A stretch of 64,000 nt of DNA from Anisodus tanguticus (GCA_034509755.1 CM067550.1:8983001-9047000), one strand, 5' to 3'; positions 48,601 to 60,214 are shown, numbered from the stretch's first letter. The notes: generated from the sequence alone by a model not told the origin. Numbers and translations are program-made.

Positions 48601-49026
48601 TTATACCAGGATTAATTGGCTACAAGACAAAACAAATTTCAATTCTTTTCCCTGATGGGTAAAAATCAAAACTTTATGATTACAAAGACCATCCAAACAA
48701 ATCTTAAATCCACCAAATTCTTGTCTTGAAAAGACAATGTGGACAAAACACTAGGCATCTCAGTTGGTCAATACAAGAGATCAAGCAAATCTCTACAAAA
48801 AGCTATTAGTAAAGCCAATTCAGAGCACAGATACTAAAGTCTAGTAAATATTGCACCAATTGAACCAAGAATCAATTTTTAAGCACAAATATTACAATCT
48901 AGTAAATACCCAAGTGAAAATGTTAGAATAATGACATGGAAATCAAGATTTAAACACCCTTAGTACTAAAAATCAAGAAACACAAAAAAATGAAAAATAA
49001 ACAAACGTACTTACTAGCCTCTTCAT
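45679..49026 (-). CDS. GH28 polygalacturonase-like secreted protein
   Basis: Six minus-strand exons: 49026-49015, 48179-47865, 47236-47116, 47023-46849, 46746-46676, 46352-45679, giving 455 aa. An in-frame ATG at 49041 would add five residues. The N-terminus MKRLAVLLLLLVFSHHIHSEA is a signal peptide, so the protein enters the secretory pathway and probably the cell wall, where GH28 enzymes act on pectin. Family marks are DFGAVGDGKT, NGTIDGQGSIWWEKF, KSGWDEYGISYG, GSEMSGG and TSRGRGGYI. The usual catalytic motifs are changed: NTD reads HTN (225-227), GDD reads GCD (247-249) and GHG is replaced by GSE (289-291). Activity on polygalacturonan is therefore doubtful. Intron 3 begins with GC. A pyrimidine-rich leader lies at 49105-49170. 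Confidence 0.92.
47024..47115 (-). other. GC-AG intron of the GH28 gene
   Basis: The exon ends ATAACAG and the intron begins GCAGGA (minus strand), ending TGTGCAG. Only this junction keeps the frame (VVITG then NNGTIDGQG). The next GT in the exon extension would put a stop at the junction. Confidence 0.75.
47441..47643 (-). mobile_element. tRNA-derived SINE in GH28 intron 2
   Basis: On the minus strand it starts ACCCAAGGGTATGGCCTAATGGTC (box A-like) with GGTTCAAATCC (box B) downstream, and ends GGTTATAG plus an A-rich tail. Identical 10-bp flanks TCGAGAATTC (47431-47440, 47644-47653) are its target duplication. The layout is that of a tRNA-derived plant SINE. A 3' fragment of the same family is at 16861. 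Confidence 0.88.
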
Positions 49027-49041
49027 GATTATTGTGTGCAT

Positions 49042-51890
49042 AGTAACATTAACAAATCTTGAACTAACCAACCACCCCTCTTCTCCAATAAGCTTAAAAT
49101 TTCAAGAACACAAAATGAGAAGAGGGAGGGATGAAGAAGGGAAGGTAGAGAAAAGAAGAGAAGATGGTGTTGTAATTGTATGATGATGAGAGAGTGGCAA
49201 TTAAGGAGACAAAATAATAAAATAAATATAAATATACTATACTAAATTAAATATATTGAAGTTTGAACTACTACTACTACAAATAGAAAAAAACGGATGG
49301 TAGCGACAGCGAAGAATTAGAAAAAGACAGCTCTTCATCTACACATTATTATTATTAACACGAATAATAACAATAAAACACATTCTTAATCGAGTATCTA
49401 TCCAAACTCGTATTTAAAGGGTAAGTTCGATATACATTATATCCTCTTCAAAGTCATACTTTATTTGTGAGGCTATATTGGGTATGTTATTGTTCTTATT
49501 TTTTTGTAATAATAATAAAACACAATGAATATGAACAAATTTTGTGGGGTTCATTTTTCGTGTATCGTCTTATATGAGGGGTTTATTAGCACTTGCAAAT
49601 AATGGAAAGAAAGAGAGTACAGAATAATCAATATTTAATTAGCATAATTATTATCCATTAATCACTCTGTAAAATTTTGTCAATTTTTTTATAACGGACA
49701 TTGCCGACACTCAATCAGTACAACAACAAACGGTAGCAGAGCAGTAAGAGGCATTGACTGTGTAACTACTTCAGTTATATATAAGGACTACTTTTGGTTA
49801 TAATATTAATCTATATCTATATTATATTAAAAGCAGTATCTTAAAAATGTTGATTGAACTTTTTGTTTTTATTAAAAAAATTGTAATATACGAAATTGTC
49901 ATTTATTATTTCACTAATATTTATAAATAGTTTATTAATTATTTGTTCCTTAATATTTAGGAATTTGAGTTCGATTTCTTTTCTTTCTAGAATTCTTGAC
50001 CACTTTTAATTGCGAACAGTATTATTTCCTAATATTTAGGATTTATTTCCATCTTTTTGTTTAGACTTTAGAGTCCTGTTTGTCTCATAATTTCAAACCT
50101 ACTAAACTCTAATAAGTAGTACTAATACGTAATTGATAGGATTCAACATAACAGGTTAGCTATTTCATTAAAGAATGAAGATTCCAGGAAAAAAATTCCC
50201 AAGGTTGATTAATTTATATAGTAATTTTTCTTCTTTTTTTGCACTGGCTTTAAGTATTTTTGTGGTTATATATATAGCCTGCTTGGCTTGATTCTATTTT
50301 TTACGCTTAATTTGTGTGCGTGCAATTGAAATTTCTGTAGAAAGAATGGTGTGTACAATTGTTAAACACGCTGATAACCTTCAGTTCATTTTTAATGCAG
50401 TGCATGGGCTATATTCCTCGAATAGACATGTATGAAATTAAACTCAAACGCTAAGTAGATGAAATTATCGGCAATGCATCCACAATCTTTTCATTTACAT
50501 AAAACCTATTGACAATGTAAGTCCACTCCTTTTTAAAAAATGATTTATGGTACTTGATCTTATTTTAATTTGATTGCATTATGTTATTTTATGTTTGTAT
50601 TGATTTTTTTTATTTAAGATTTTATTGATGGTGTTACAACTATTGTTATTTAATTATCTATGTAATATTAATTGTGTAATTTAATATTGGACAAAATTAT
50701 AATTTTAGACGTTGATGAATCCCTACCTTATTCAAATCGAGTCAAGTTAGGAACCTTTTTAGCTATTAATTTGGAGTATTCATATTCTTGAAGTTCTAAA
50801 GCTATACGAATTACGGAAAAGGATACTTTTGACGGCATATACCTCTCTACATATACGAATTTGGTGTGTACAATTGTCATTATATAAATTGTGTAGAAAG
50901 AGTGGTGTCTAGAAAAGTTACCCCTCAAATAGAAGAAAAGAAATTCATTATATGCTATGTTCGTTCAATTTTTCTTTGTTTGTCAATTCATGGTTACATC
51001 AGTCAGCTCTTTTTAGCTTTAATTTTGTTAATTATTTGTCAATTTTATATATGCTCTCAGTTTTTCCTTTTATTATTTATGAATATGTATTTCATTAGAC
51101 ATATTAAATTAGTTGTAGTTTTGGTTATTAAATATTTTCTTATTTGAAATACGTAAGAAATCCTAATATTTAGAATATTAAGATTGAGTAATATTTTTAA
51201 TTTATGTAAATCCCTTTTTATATATCATCGCTGCATATTTTCGTGATTTGTTTTTTGTTTTTCTATAAATTCACAACTCAGATAAGTGGCGATGTGGTAT
51301 TCATGTTGTTTTAGTGGAATTCAATATTATGTAAATCTAATTTAATAAAACATTTGAATTTTTGAGGACTTTAATGAGGTACAATTTTTTAATTTGCTGA
51401 GTTAGTTAAATATCATTAATATTCATCATTTTCAGGAATTTGGAGGAAACTAGAAATAAAGTTGGAATTCTTTTTTTTTTCACTAGAATTTCTGTATGCT
51501 TTCATATTTATTATAAGTTAAATAAATGTTCTTTAAGCTATGCATTATGTTAAAAAATTATTACTTTTAAATATAAATTTGCCAATAATCGCTAGTAATT
51601 AATAGGTTCCTAACTCCGCCTTGGTAAAAAATTCTTTTACCATTTTGTCCTAATAGGATAGCTTAATGGTCAATATTTACACCTAATCATATTATTTAAA
51701 ATGAATTAATGTGATATTACACAAAAATCAACCCTTGTTAAGTGAAAAAAAATGTGTTATATATTCCGGGGTCGCTTGGTTACTGGGATTAGAAGGGTTA
51801 TTTCAATATGAAATTTGGGATTACATTTTATTCAATGTTTAATTGTGGGAATCCAAGATAAAATTTATTACTAAAATCTTGAATTTATAT
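49042..51890. other. GH28 promoter side and AT-rich intergenic DNA
   Basis: 49042-49200 holds the GH28 leader. From about 49806 (TATATTATATTAAAAGCAG) to about 50415 (GTGCATGGGCTATATTCC) the ends recall Helitron-like plant elements, but no decisive CTRR end was seen. The rest is AT-rich with no credible gene. Confidence 0.35.
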
Positions 51891-52158
51891 CACTATTAGA
51901 AGTAAAGTTTTTTTCTCACCGACATTCAGTGGAAAATTTGTGTTATGAAACATGATTTTCCACCTCATTCCCATCGAACCGGCTCACTGGAAAAACTCAT
52001 GTTGGGAAACATGTTTCCATTGAAATGGTGGAAAACTTCATAATTTTTCGTGTGAAAACACTACTATTTGGATTTTTCCCATTGACATTCAGTGAAAAAT
52101 AGTCACTGAACATTTTTCGGTGGAAAATCAATGTGAAAATAAAGATTTTTTAGTAGTG
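51891..52158. mobile_element. CACTA-like MITE
   Basis: The ends CACTATTAGAAGTAAAG and (reverse strand) CACTACTAAAAAATC give inverted CACTA termini. The middle contains repeated TTCAGTG(G/A)AAAA and CATGTTG/AAACATG words in both orientations. Length is 268 bp with no coding. The 3-bp flanks (TAT/TCT) match imperfectly. The flanks at 51773 and 52250 (GGGGTCGCTTGGTT, GGGGTCATTTGGTAG) look like another, older MITE. Confidence 0.65.
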
Positions 52159-52769
52159 TCTATCTCACATAAAGTATAATAGTATAACTGAATAATCTTA
52201 TTGAACCAAAAACTCTTTATTAACTTGGTATAAACTATAAACGTTGGGGTCATTTGGTAGTTGGTTAGAGTTATGTACTTATTAATAATATAAGGATTAG
52301 TTATGGGGGAATTTATGCATTATTTTATACATGATTTAATTATTCATGTATTAGTTATCCACATTCTATCCTGCATAAAATAATACATAGATTCCTCATA
52401 ACTTATATAATATGTAATAATTATGTGAATTTCTAAATTACAAATCAAACACCGTATTAATTTTATACATGAATAACTTACCTCCTAACTCAATTACCAA
52501 ACATGATATTATTACTTATGCAAAATTTAATACATATATAACTCACCTCCAAATTATCTACCCAACAACCCATGCATTTGATAGTACATTTTTTTTCTAT
52601 CATAACTATGGTGTTAGAAATTCAACTACATTTGCACTCTGCATTTTATCCTTTAACCACAAATCTCAAGTCATAATAAATTTTCAACACCGTGAATATA
52701 AATTAGTCAAGTTAATTGACACCAAAACACAAAGTTTAATCGTTATAGCTAGTTTGTTGCCCTTTTTAT
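52159..52769. other. intergenic DNA
   Basis: MITE-like remnants near 52240-52330 (GGGGTCATTTGGTAGTTGG). The 127-aa ORF at 52469-52852 crosses into the next element, has no homology signal and is not supported as a gene. Confidence 0.35.
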
Positions 52770-54683
52770 TAGGGATGTCAATGGTTCGATTCAGCCGATT
52801 TTTTGTAAATTTTTATACCATATCAATTTTTCAGTTACTCTACAATATATAATCAAAAGTAAACTTTTTAAAACCATCTCAATGAGATCGATTTTTCTTC
52901 GATATCGATACATATCAATTAATTTTTGATATTTTCTAAAAAATCACTTAATGCAATATAAAAAAAGTTAAGAATTTAGAAGTGATGGAAGAAACAAACT
53001 GAAAACACTACATTATTGATTAATCTCACAAATACAGTGACATATACTTACAATTTATGAGGAACACACTACACTATAAAATAATACTTATATTCGTTAC
53101 TTCTAAAAGATTATTAAAAATTAGAACTATACATTGGATTAATGCATCTAGTAGGTAACAAGGCAACAAACCAACGATTATACCAAGACGTGATAATTAG
53201 TGTTTAAAAAATATTACTATCATAAAAAAATATTAAAAACTAGAACTACATAAATTAATTATCATATAATTCCAGTGGGGGGAGGGTAACTGTACTAAAC
53301 TTTTAGTTAAAGAATTTGCCATCTGAAGTAGGGGTGAGCGGGTCCGGGTACCCTAACTTTTTTGAACTACCCGGAGCCTACTCAGTAAAAGATCGGTTCC
53401 TAAATTTACTATCCGGAACCTACCCGTAGCAATCATTACCCGGAACCTACCGTAGCAATCATTACCGGAACCTACCCGGGTAGGTTCCGGGTTCCGGTAC
53501 CACCGTAAAGAAATAACTTCTTAAGATGTCTTCACAGCATACGAATCTCGAGAATAGCAATTCCACTCATAGTTCAAACTATATTACAGGATTCTACCTA
53601 ACTCACAACCCTCTAGTTTTATCAACGAACCAATGAACTAAAATTTGAGCATCAGTGCTTTTCTTCAATCAGTGCTTAACATTCTACGAACATACTAATC
53701 AATCACTACATAAGCAACTGCCTTACCCTCTGCCCAAGCAACTATCTTGATAATAGACAGTGAAGCTTTTAAAGGATTCTGCAACAATACATACAAAATA
53801 TCATCTTTTAACCGTTATGTTTGATGGTGCCCGAAGAACTCCTATTAAGAATCTTACAAGCTCCTATGAAAGTATGAACTAGTAAGAACTGTCTACCAAT
53901 ATAAAGTGAAAAACTATATCAGTTCTCCTCAAGCCTCAAGGACTTTACTAACTTTTGGACCATCTCGTGTAGGGGAAGTGTTATCTTGATAGGTTTGGAA
54001 TTAAAAAAGTAAAAATATTTAATATTTCATAGGTTCCGGGTACGTTGTCTTTATTTGTCGGAACCGGACCCGATATTGATCGGTTCCTAATTTTACTACA
54101 CGAAATCTACCCGTTATTATAATATATCTACTTGGAACCTACCCGTTAATGTCGGTTCCGATCGGATATCTGGATACTCTGTACCCGTGTTCACCCCTAA
54201 TGTGAAGTTTCATTTGCTACCATTTCTAATTAGAATAAGAACTTCAAAAAAAAAAAAAATATAGAAAGAACCACAAGAAGAGGAGGCGAAAACAAACCTT
54301 CTCTTCTTTCGGAGCAATTGATGATATTATTGTGTAGCAGTGTTGGAGACTATGAATTTTGTTTCAATAGGGTCGACGAATAGTTCAAGTTTTAATTATA
54401 TCCATCTCCATTTAAATTTATCCAAGGCAAGGTCCAAGGTCAAAATACCTAATGTTATGTATTATAAATTTTGATATACAAAATATATTTTCTATATGTA
54501 TATTTATTCAGTTTGGTTCGAAATTTTTTCAATTTTTTTATAAAATAAAAAATTTACCCTAATTATTCAATACAGTTATAGATTTATTTTGAAACTTTCG
54601 ATTTTATTAAAAAAACCTAAAAAATAGTTCGGTACTGTACGTTTGGTCGATTGAATCGGTTTTTGAAAAATTATTGACCCTTA
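52770..54683. mobile_element. candidate hAT-like element enclosing another
   Basis: The left end TAGGGATGTCAATGGTTCGATTCAG and the right end, on the reverse strand TAAGGGTCAATAATTTTTC with CCGATTCAATCGACC inside, are imperfect inverted repeats. Flanks CTTTTTAT and ATTTTTAC (8 bp, 6 matches) could be a worn target duplication. The intact hAT-like element 53329-54199 lies inside. No transposase. Confidence 0.5.
53329..54199. mobile_element. hAT-like non-autonomous element (second copy)
   Basis: The same family as 23760-24477: TAGGGGTGAGCGGGTCCGGGTACC at the left and GTTCACCCCTA at the right, with 8-bp flanks ATCTGAAG (53321-53328) and ATGTGAAG (54200-54207), one mismatch. CCGGAACCTACCCG-type words are repeated in both subterminal zones. 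The middle differs from the first copy, so the two share ends more than interiors. Confidence 0.8.
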
Positions 54684-54785
54684 ATTTTTACAATAATGAT
54701 AATGATAGTTAGGTTAGTTTATTTTGTGTATTTTAATTATTTCATCAAATATTTATTATCTATAGTATGGAATAACATTAAAATT

Positions 54786-54960
54786 AGTATGGAGCCACAC
54801 CAATGATGTGTGGGATATGCAAGGCTGGCATCACTGAGGTTGCCAGATCATATGGGTCATCGGCTGGTATCCCAAACCCAATCCAGGTGGGCCCTTGTCT
54901 TGTTACACACAAATAAGGCATATGTCATGACCCAATAGCCTTGCTGTTGTGGTCCTCCTT
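54786..54960. other. unexplained GC-richer island
   Basis: Base composition changes sharply within AT-rich DNA (GGAGCCACACCAATGATGTG, GGCTGGCATCACTGAGGTTG, CCAATCCAGGTGGGCCC). No ORF of use, no recognised repeat, and no hairpin strong enough to call a microRNA. It may be an old exon or part of a mobile element. Confidence 0.4.
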
Positions 54961-57033
54961 GTCTCTTGTGCTCAGTTGAACTCAATCTAGCAAATATTAT
55001 ATTCTTGTGCGTTTCCAGTTAGTCATATTTTGTTAGTATCTCTTTTTCCCTTCTTTTAAACTATTTGCCTCCTAAAAGTTTTTAAGGTGTTTGTTACAAG
55101 TTTTACTGTCTCTTCTTTTGAACAGAAGTGTTTTGTTTCAAAATTAAGTGAAAAATTAATAATTGAATATGAATATATGATTTACCAGTAACAGTTCAAT
55201 CCCATTTCAATAACACGAATTAAACTACTATAAAAGTTACAGTTCATGGTCGTATATTTTACAGAAAAATTGTTCTCAAGTTTCGTAGAAGATAAATTTC
55301 CTTTCCAAGAACTTCACTTGAATAAGGAATTTCTATTTTTGTGTTAATGGAGAAAAACAATCGAAGACCTTTTTCTTTAACTCCTTTTTAACGTCGTAAA
55401 CTGACACAACGATTTAGGATAGTCCTAACTGTCGTGTATGTTGTTCTCCATAATAAATTATAATTTTGAATATATATAACTGATTATATATTACTTATTT
55501 TTATTAACATATATCCGGATTAACCAATGTGGGTGACCCGGATTAATTCCTTCATTAAGTATGAAAAGTTGAAAACTATCAACAACAACAAAAAAGTTAC
55601 CCGACATATTTTTTTACTACAAAAATAGCATTAAACAAATACTTTTTACAAAAATCTGGAAAAGAAAATCAAACTCAGTTTTTGCAAAAGGTGAAACAAA
55701 ACATTACTTTATTTCCCAACATAGGTTTCTCAGCAGGACCAACTATATGCATCAAGATAGTTAATTTAACTTTAGGAGTCAATGTTAAATAATCAAAATT
55801 TCTTTATGGGTGTTGTTTGAATATTTTAGGTGTTGAATTTAACATACGTTGTTATTTATTTTTTTCCTGATCATGAATCTTGCTACGAATATTATATTTA
55901 TTATCTTAAATTTTGATTCAGCTTAATTCTAGTTAAATGGAGTTTTTATGTGTTCAAGAATGATGCAATATTTTATAAAGACATCGATTCGGTACATGTC
56001 AAAGTGTTAGGTTATAACAGTTAATTAAAGTAGTACGTACAAGTAACAAAATATATTAAACAACAACATACCAGTATTGTTGGGAGATTTTGCTCTATGG
56101 TACTTTATACGGTTATCTACGTACTTAGTAGATCATGCATGTGTGAAGAATAATCCAACATACACAAGTGTGGAGTTCGGAAATTTCCAACAAGAATATA
56201 GTATATACAAATTTTATCCCTACTTCGTAAAGATAAAAAAAATATTTTTGGAAAACCCTCGACTCAAATAACTCATATCAAAACTATATTTAAAAAAAAT
56301 ACACAATTAAAACAGACATAGCAAATAAGAGGAATCACTACATAGCAAATAAAATATTAGACTTAAGACCAACAAACTATCTATCCTTCCATCAGAGAGA
56401 AAAAAAACGGATTAACTGTTTGTCATCCTTTCAGTTAAACAAATATACTGACTTGCCAACAGGGAAACAAATAATATATTACCGAATGTGATTTAATTAT
56501 TTATTCCTTTGAAGAAATGAAACATTAAAAAAAGAAAAAAAAATTACCGTACAAGATTTCATTATGGCATGTTTATGATGGGTATTGGAAAAGGCTAAAC
56601 AAGAGAGGCATCCAACATGTTACACTTTAGTTGAACATATATATATATATATATATATTTTTAATAAAAACCATATTTCGAAACCCTAAAAAGGGTTCCT
56701 CGGAGAAACTTAGGTGACCACATTGTACCATATATTAAAATAAAAAGTGCTTGGGAACAAATATTGTAAAGCACAGGAGGGATCTAGAATTTAGACAGGG
56801 TTAGTTATTTTTTGGCAAGATAGTGTTAATAATGAATTGAAGATATGAGTTCTAATATATATATATATATTATTTGCCGAAGAAGAGGAACACAAATGTC
56901 TATAATTTACTTTAAAATATAAATTTAAAAAATTAATCTTTCTTAAATTTTATGTTCAACTAAATGCGGTCACATATAATGAGACCGAAGAAGAATAAAA
57001 GATCAACCTCTAAATCTGTATATCATTGAGTCC
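54961..57033. other. AT-rich intergenic DNA
   Basis: Only simple AT runs (for example near 56637-56657 and 56857-56870) and short meaningless ORFs were found. Confidence 0.4.
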
Positions 57034-57411
57034 ACAACTAAAGAAAGACTTTTTATATGGATTTGGACAATCCTCATCCTATGAGCTAGCTTTTTGAGTT
57101 GACTTAAGCCCAAGATCTATTATTTACATGGTATCAGAGTCAAATCAATTTCAATTATTTATTCACCGATGTTGGGCCCTCAAATTATATTGTTCACGCT
57201 CCATCAGAATCATGTCCATTCCAATTCTTTATTCACCGATGTTGGGCACTCAAATTATATTGTTCACGCTCCAATTAACGAGGTATAGGCGTGCGGGGGT
57301 TTTAAGAGTCCACATCGAAAATGAAATGAGAACATGGACTCGGACTTAGGCAATACTCACCCTACAAGCTAACTTTTGAGTTTGAGTTAGGCCAAATATC
57401 CGTTCTTTACA
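57034..57411 (+). mobile_element. TRIM element upstream of RPL37a
   Basis: LTR remnant about 57034-57128 ends TTATTTACA and is followed by TGGTATCAGAGTCA (primer-binding site). The internal part is present twice (CACCGATGTTGGGC... near 57163 and 57234), then a polypurine tract GTGCGGGGG and LTR 57300-57411 ending TTCTTTACA. The internal duplication is ~75 bp. It ends 122 bp before the RPL37a start codon, so it supplies or abuts that gene's promoter. Confidence 0.8.
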
Positions 57412-57533
57412 ATTCTAAATGATTAACCCCATTAATTATTTATTTATTGTGAGCATTGAATTTAATTAGGGTTTTATTGCCGCGGCGTGTCTCTCTTCCA
57501 TCAGGTCTGAAGGTGCTTCCGTAGCTCGCCAAA
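57412..57533 (+). promoter_or_regulatory. RPL37a 5' leader and minimal promoter
   Basis: It contains TTAGGGTTTTAT (57465-57477), a telo-box-type element seen at transcription starts of plant ribosomal-protein genes, and a pyrimidine-rich CTCTCTTCC. Only ~55 bp separate that box from the TRIM LTR. Confidence 0.6.
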
Positions 57534-57812
57534 ATGACCAAGAGAACCAAGAAGGCTGGTATCGTCGGGAAGTATGGTACCCGATATGGTGCCAGTTTGA
57601 GAAAGCAGATCAAGAAGATGGAGGTCAGTCAGCACAGCAAGTACTTCTGTGAGTTCTGCGGAAAGTATGCCGTCAAGAGGAAAGCTGTTGGTATTTGGGG
57701 TTGCAAGGACTGTGGCAAAGTGAAAGCTGGTGGTGCTTACACACTGAACACTGCTAGCGCTGTTACCGTAAGGAGTACTATTCGAAGGCTTAGGGAGCAG
57801 ACAGAGAGCTAG
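57534..57812 (+). CDS. RPL37A: 60S ribosomal protein eL43 (L37a), intronless
   Basis: A complete 92-aa ORF, MTKRTKKAGIVGKYG to RLREQTES, the full length of the plant protein. Cys39, Cys42, Cys57 and Cys60 (CEFC...CKDC) form the zinc ribbon that is kept in eL43, a component of the cytosolic large ribosomal subunit. All positions I can compare with plant homologues are kept, so the reading frame is under selection or the copy is recent. Cytosolic ribosomal-protein genes in plants usually have introns, and the absence of any intron here suggests a processed copy. No poly(A) tract is seen after the 3' UTR. TRIM sequences bound it on both sides. Confidence 0.93.
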   Translation: MTKRTKKAGIVGKYGTRYGASLRKQIKKMEVSQHSKYFCEFCGKYAVKRKAVGIWGCKDCGKVKAGGAYTLNTASAVTVRSTIRRLREQTES

Positions 57813-57840
57813 TCATTTAGCCACTTATTGTTATTCAAAA

Positions 57841-57978
57841 TTGATATAGTCTTCACTGTTTGACATTAAGTGAGCTTGAATCTTTGTTTTGCAATTAGAG
57901 AGCTGTACTTTGATGTAGTCTTCACTGTTCGACATTAAGTGAGCTTGAAACTTTGTTCTGCAATTAGAGAGATGTACA
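57841..57978 (+). repeat. 69-bp tandem duplication in the RPL37a 3' UTR
   Basis: TTGATATAGTCTTCACTGTT...AATTAGAGAGCTGTAC (57841-57909) is followed at once by TTGATGTAGTCTTCACTGTT...AATTAGAGAGATGTAC (57910-57978), with a few mismatches. It lies right after the stop codon, so transcripts should carry both units. Confidence 0.9.
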
Positions 57979-58080
57979 GTGTACTGTTTTTGAAAATTTT
58001 GATTTATCCTAAGCATTGGAACAATATTCCCAGTGTGACATGTCCCAGATCTTATTTACTTTTATCTTAATCAAGTTGAA

Positions 58081-58267
58081 TGGTATCGGAGACATACTCA
58101 TTCCAATTATTTGTTCACCGATATTGGACCCTCAAATTATATTGTCCACGCTCCAGTTAACAAGGTCTGGACGTGCGGGGAGTGTTAAAAGTCTCATATC
58201 GGAAATGAAATGGAAACATACAAGCTAGCTTTTGGGGTTTAGTTAGACTTAAGATTCATTATTTACA
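58081..58267 (+). mobile_element. TRIM piece: PBS to 3' LTR, no 5' LTR
   Basis: It begins exactly with TGGTATCGGAGACA, the primer-binding site, then internal DNA, a polypurine tract (ACGTGCGGGGAG) and LTR 58183-58267 (TGTTAAAAGTCTCATATCGG...TTATTTACA; internally shortened). The 5' LTR that should precede the primer-binding site is replaced by the RPL37a 3' flank. Confidence 0.82.
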
Positions 58268-58395
58268 AGAATGATGAAATTATCCCATGTACTTGGTTTA
58301 GAAGTTAAATCAAACTCGCATGTATGAGTCGTATTACATATCAGAAAACAAGTAAATGGAACCCGATATTCTAACGTATATTAGGAGTAACATTT

Positions 58396-58734
58396 TGTAA
58401 AGAATGAATCTTGGGCCTAACTCAACTCCAAAAGTTAGCTTGTTGGGTGAAGATTGTCCAAGTCCATATAAGGAGTCCATGTTGCCATTCCATATCCGAT
58501 GTGGGACTTTTAACACTCCCCGCACGCCCAGACCTTGTTAACTGGAGCGTGGATAATATTTGGGGGCCCAACATCGGTGAACAAAGAATTGAAATGGATC
58601 TGACTCTGATACCATGTAAACAATGGATCTTGGGCCTAACTCAACTCTAAAAGCTAGCTTGTTGGGTGAAGATTGTCCAAGTCCATATAAGGAGTTCATG
58701 TTCTCATTCCATATCCAATGTGGGACTCTTAACA
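58396..58734 (-). mobile_element. full-length TRIM element with perfect TSD
   Basis: Two 120-bp LTRs, 58396-58515 and 58615-58734, flank 99 bp that hold, on the minus strand, the primer-binding site TGGTATCAGAGTC next to the right LTR and the polypurine tract GCGTGCGGGGAG next to the left one. The 5-bp duplication CATTT (58391-58395, 58735-58739) is perfect. This copy defines the family: LTR TGTTAAGAGTCCCACATTGG to TTCTTTACA, total 339 bp. Confidence 0.93.
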
Positions 58735-58739
58735 CATTT

Positions 58740-59971
58740 GAATGTGTTAACTACCTCATAATATAACTTCTTTGTTCTTTTTTTTTTCTTGAAAATATTA
58801 AAATTCGCTCCTATACTGTATTCGAAATTGCTAAATTTTTCTCGCCACACTTTTGGTAAAATCATATTCTTGTCATTAGCAAATTTTCTCATACTTGTCT
58901 TAAGCCTCGTGGAGCTTCAGCACCAAATGGGTGGACTCCCTTGTCCAAATTCTTTAATAAAAAGAGTCCAAATCTACTCAATTTTCTTACTATGATTAAT
59001 TTTTTTTTTTATTTGTAGAAGATCTGTTAGAAGTGTCAAAAGACAAATATGATTTTTTTTCTGCGAAGTAATATTAGATGAAAAGTCTAAATGTGTTGAC
59101 CATCATACTAGAAACTTCTTTTTGGGTTTTGTCGGCTTGAAAAGAGTAGCGGGAGAGTTTTACCTACCACATAATATAGCACATGCATGCGCCTCTCTTT
59201 TCCACATGATTTCCACAATTCCATTCACATTTTCTTCTTGTCCGTTGTGAAGTTGTGAACTCGTGATACGGCACCGAACCTTGGAATGCAACAATTGGAA
59301 TATGTGATAATGCTTATTTTAAAAGGATCATATGCCAAACGGTGTATAGCTTGAGACGTTTTAAGAATACTATACTTAAAAATATTTTGTATATACATTA
59401 TATAATATAATTAGGTGGATTAATAGCTAACTAACATATTAATATTAAACATAATTAGAGTGATTGTCTAATAATTTTACTGGCTAGGAGCACATTTTCG
59501 ACTATTAAAGTAAAATTCTTTTATAAGAATATACACATTTTAACTCAGAGGTGCAAACCCAATTCTTTTTCTTGCTCTTTACTAACTCGCCAGAATGGCA
59601 ATTCTTTATAATCAATGAGGAACACTCTCGTCTAAAATATTTGCTACTTTCCTTCAACGAATTTAAGATGAGTTTTTTTTGTTAACAAATAGTCCGCCAC
59701 TGTCCATGCAACCATGTTACTAATCAATTAAATGTTGAAAGTTGGGTCTAAAATAGTGCAAGGGCTTTTGATTATTGAAAGCTTAACAATCATTTGCTTA
59801 CTTCACAGTTGACAAGAGAGGCATATGAAAAATAGGAGCTCAGTTGAACAAATATTTGACTCTTTGCTAAATGTACAAATATACAGCTAAAAGTTATAGT
59901 TGCTGGGAAAATGAAAGGTTAATGAATTCAAATTCGAGACAACAATGAATAGACAAGGATGGTGTTCAGCC
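58740..59971. other. AT-rich intergenic DNA
   Basis: No gene or clear mobile element was recognised between the TRIM and the copia LTR. Confidence 0.4.
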
Positions 59972-60214
59972 TGTTATGGAAAAATAGAAAAATGGTATAA
60001 ATTAAATGTAGATAAAATAGAACTTCACAAATAAAAAGTTGAGTAAAAAACTTGAACAAGTGTAGAATCATGTAATTCTTCCTTATTTGGAGCATTCTCA
60101 TTAATGCAATATATATAGGTATTTACGAATCTAAGTGTATGAGAATATCTAGTTTACATAATTACACTCAATAATATAATTACATAATATATAGAGAATA
60201 TATATTTTCTATCA
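59972..60214 (-). repeat. copia 3' LTR
   Basis: TGTTATGGAAAAATAG to TTTTCTATCA on the plus strand, 243 bp with TG...CA ends. The inner boundary is set by the adjacent polypurine tract. Its partner LTR is outside the window. Confidence 0.75.

Noticed and set aside
52469..52852. 127-aa ORF
   Set aside because: AT-rich, no recognisable domain, and it crosses into the end of a candidate hAT element.
54786..54960. Possible microRNA precursor
   Set aside because: No long stable hairpin and no match to the mature plant microRNAs I could recall.
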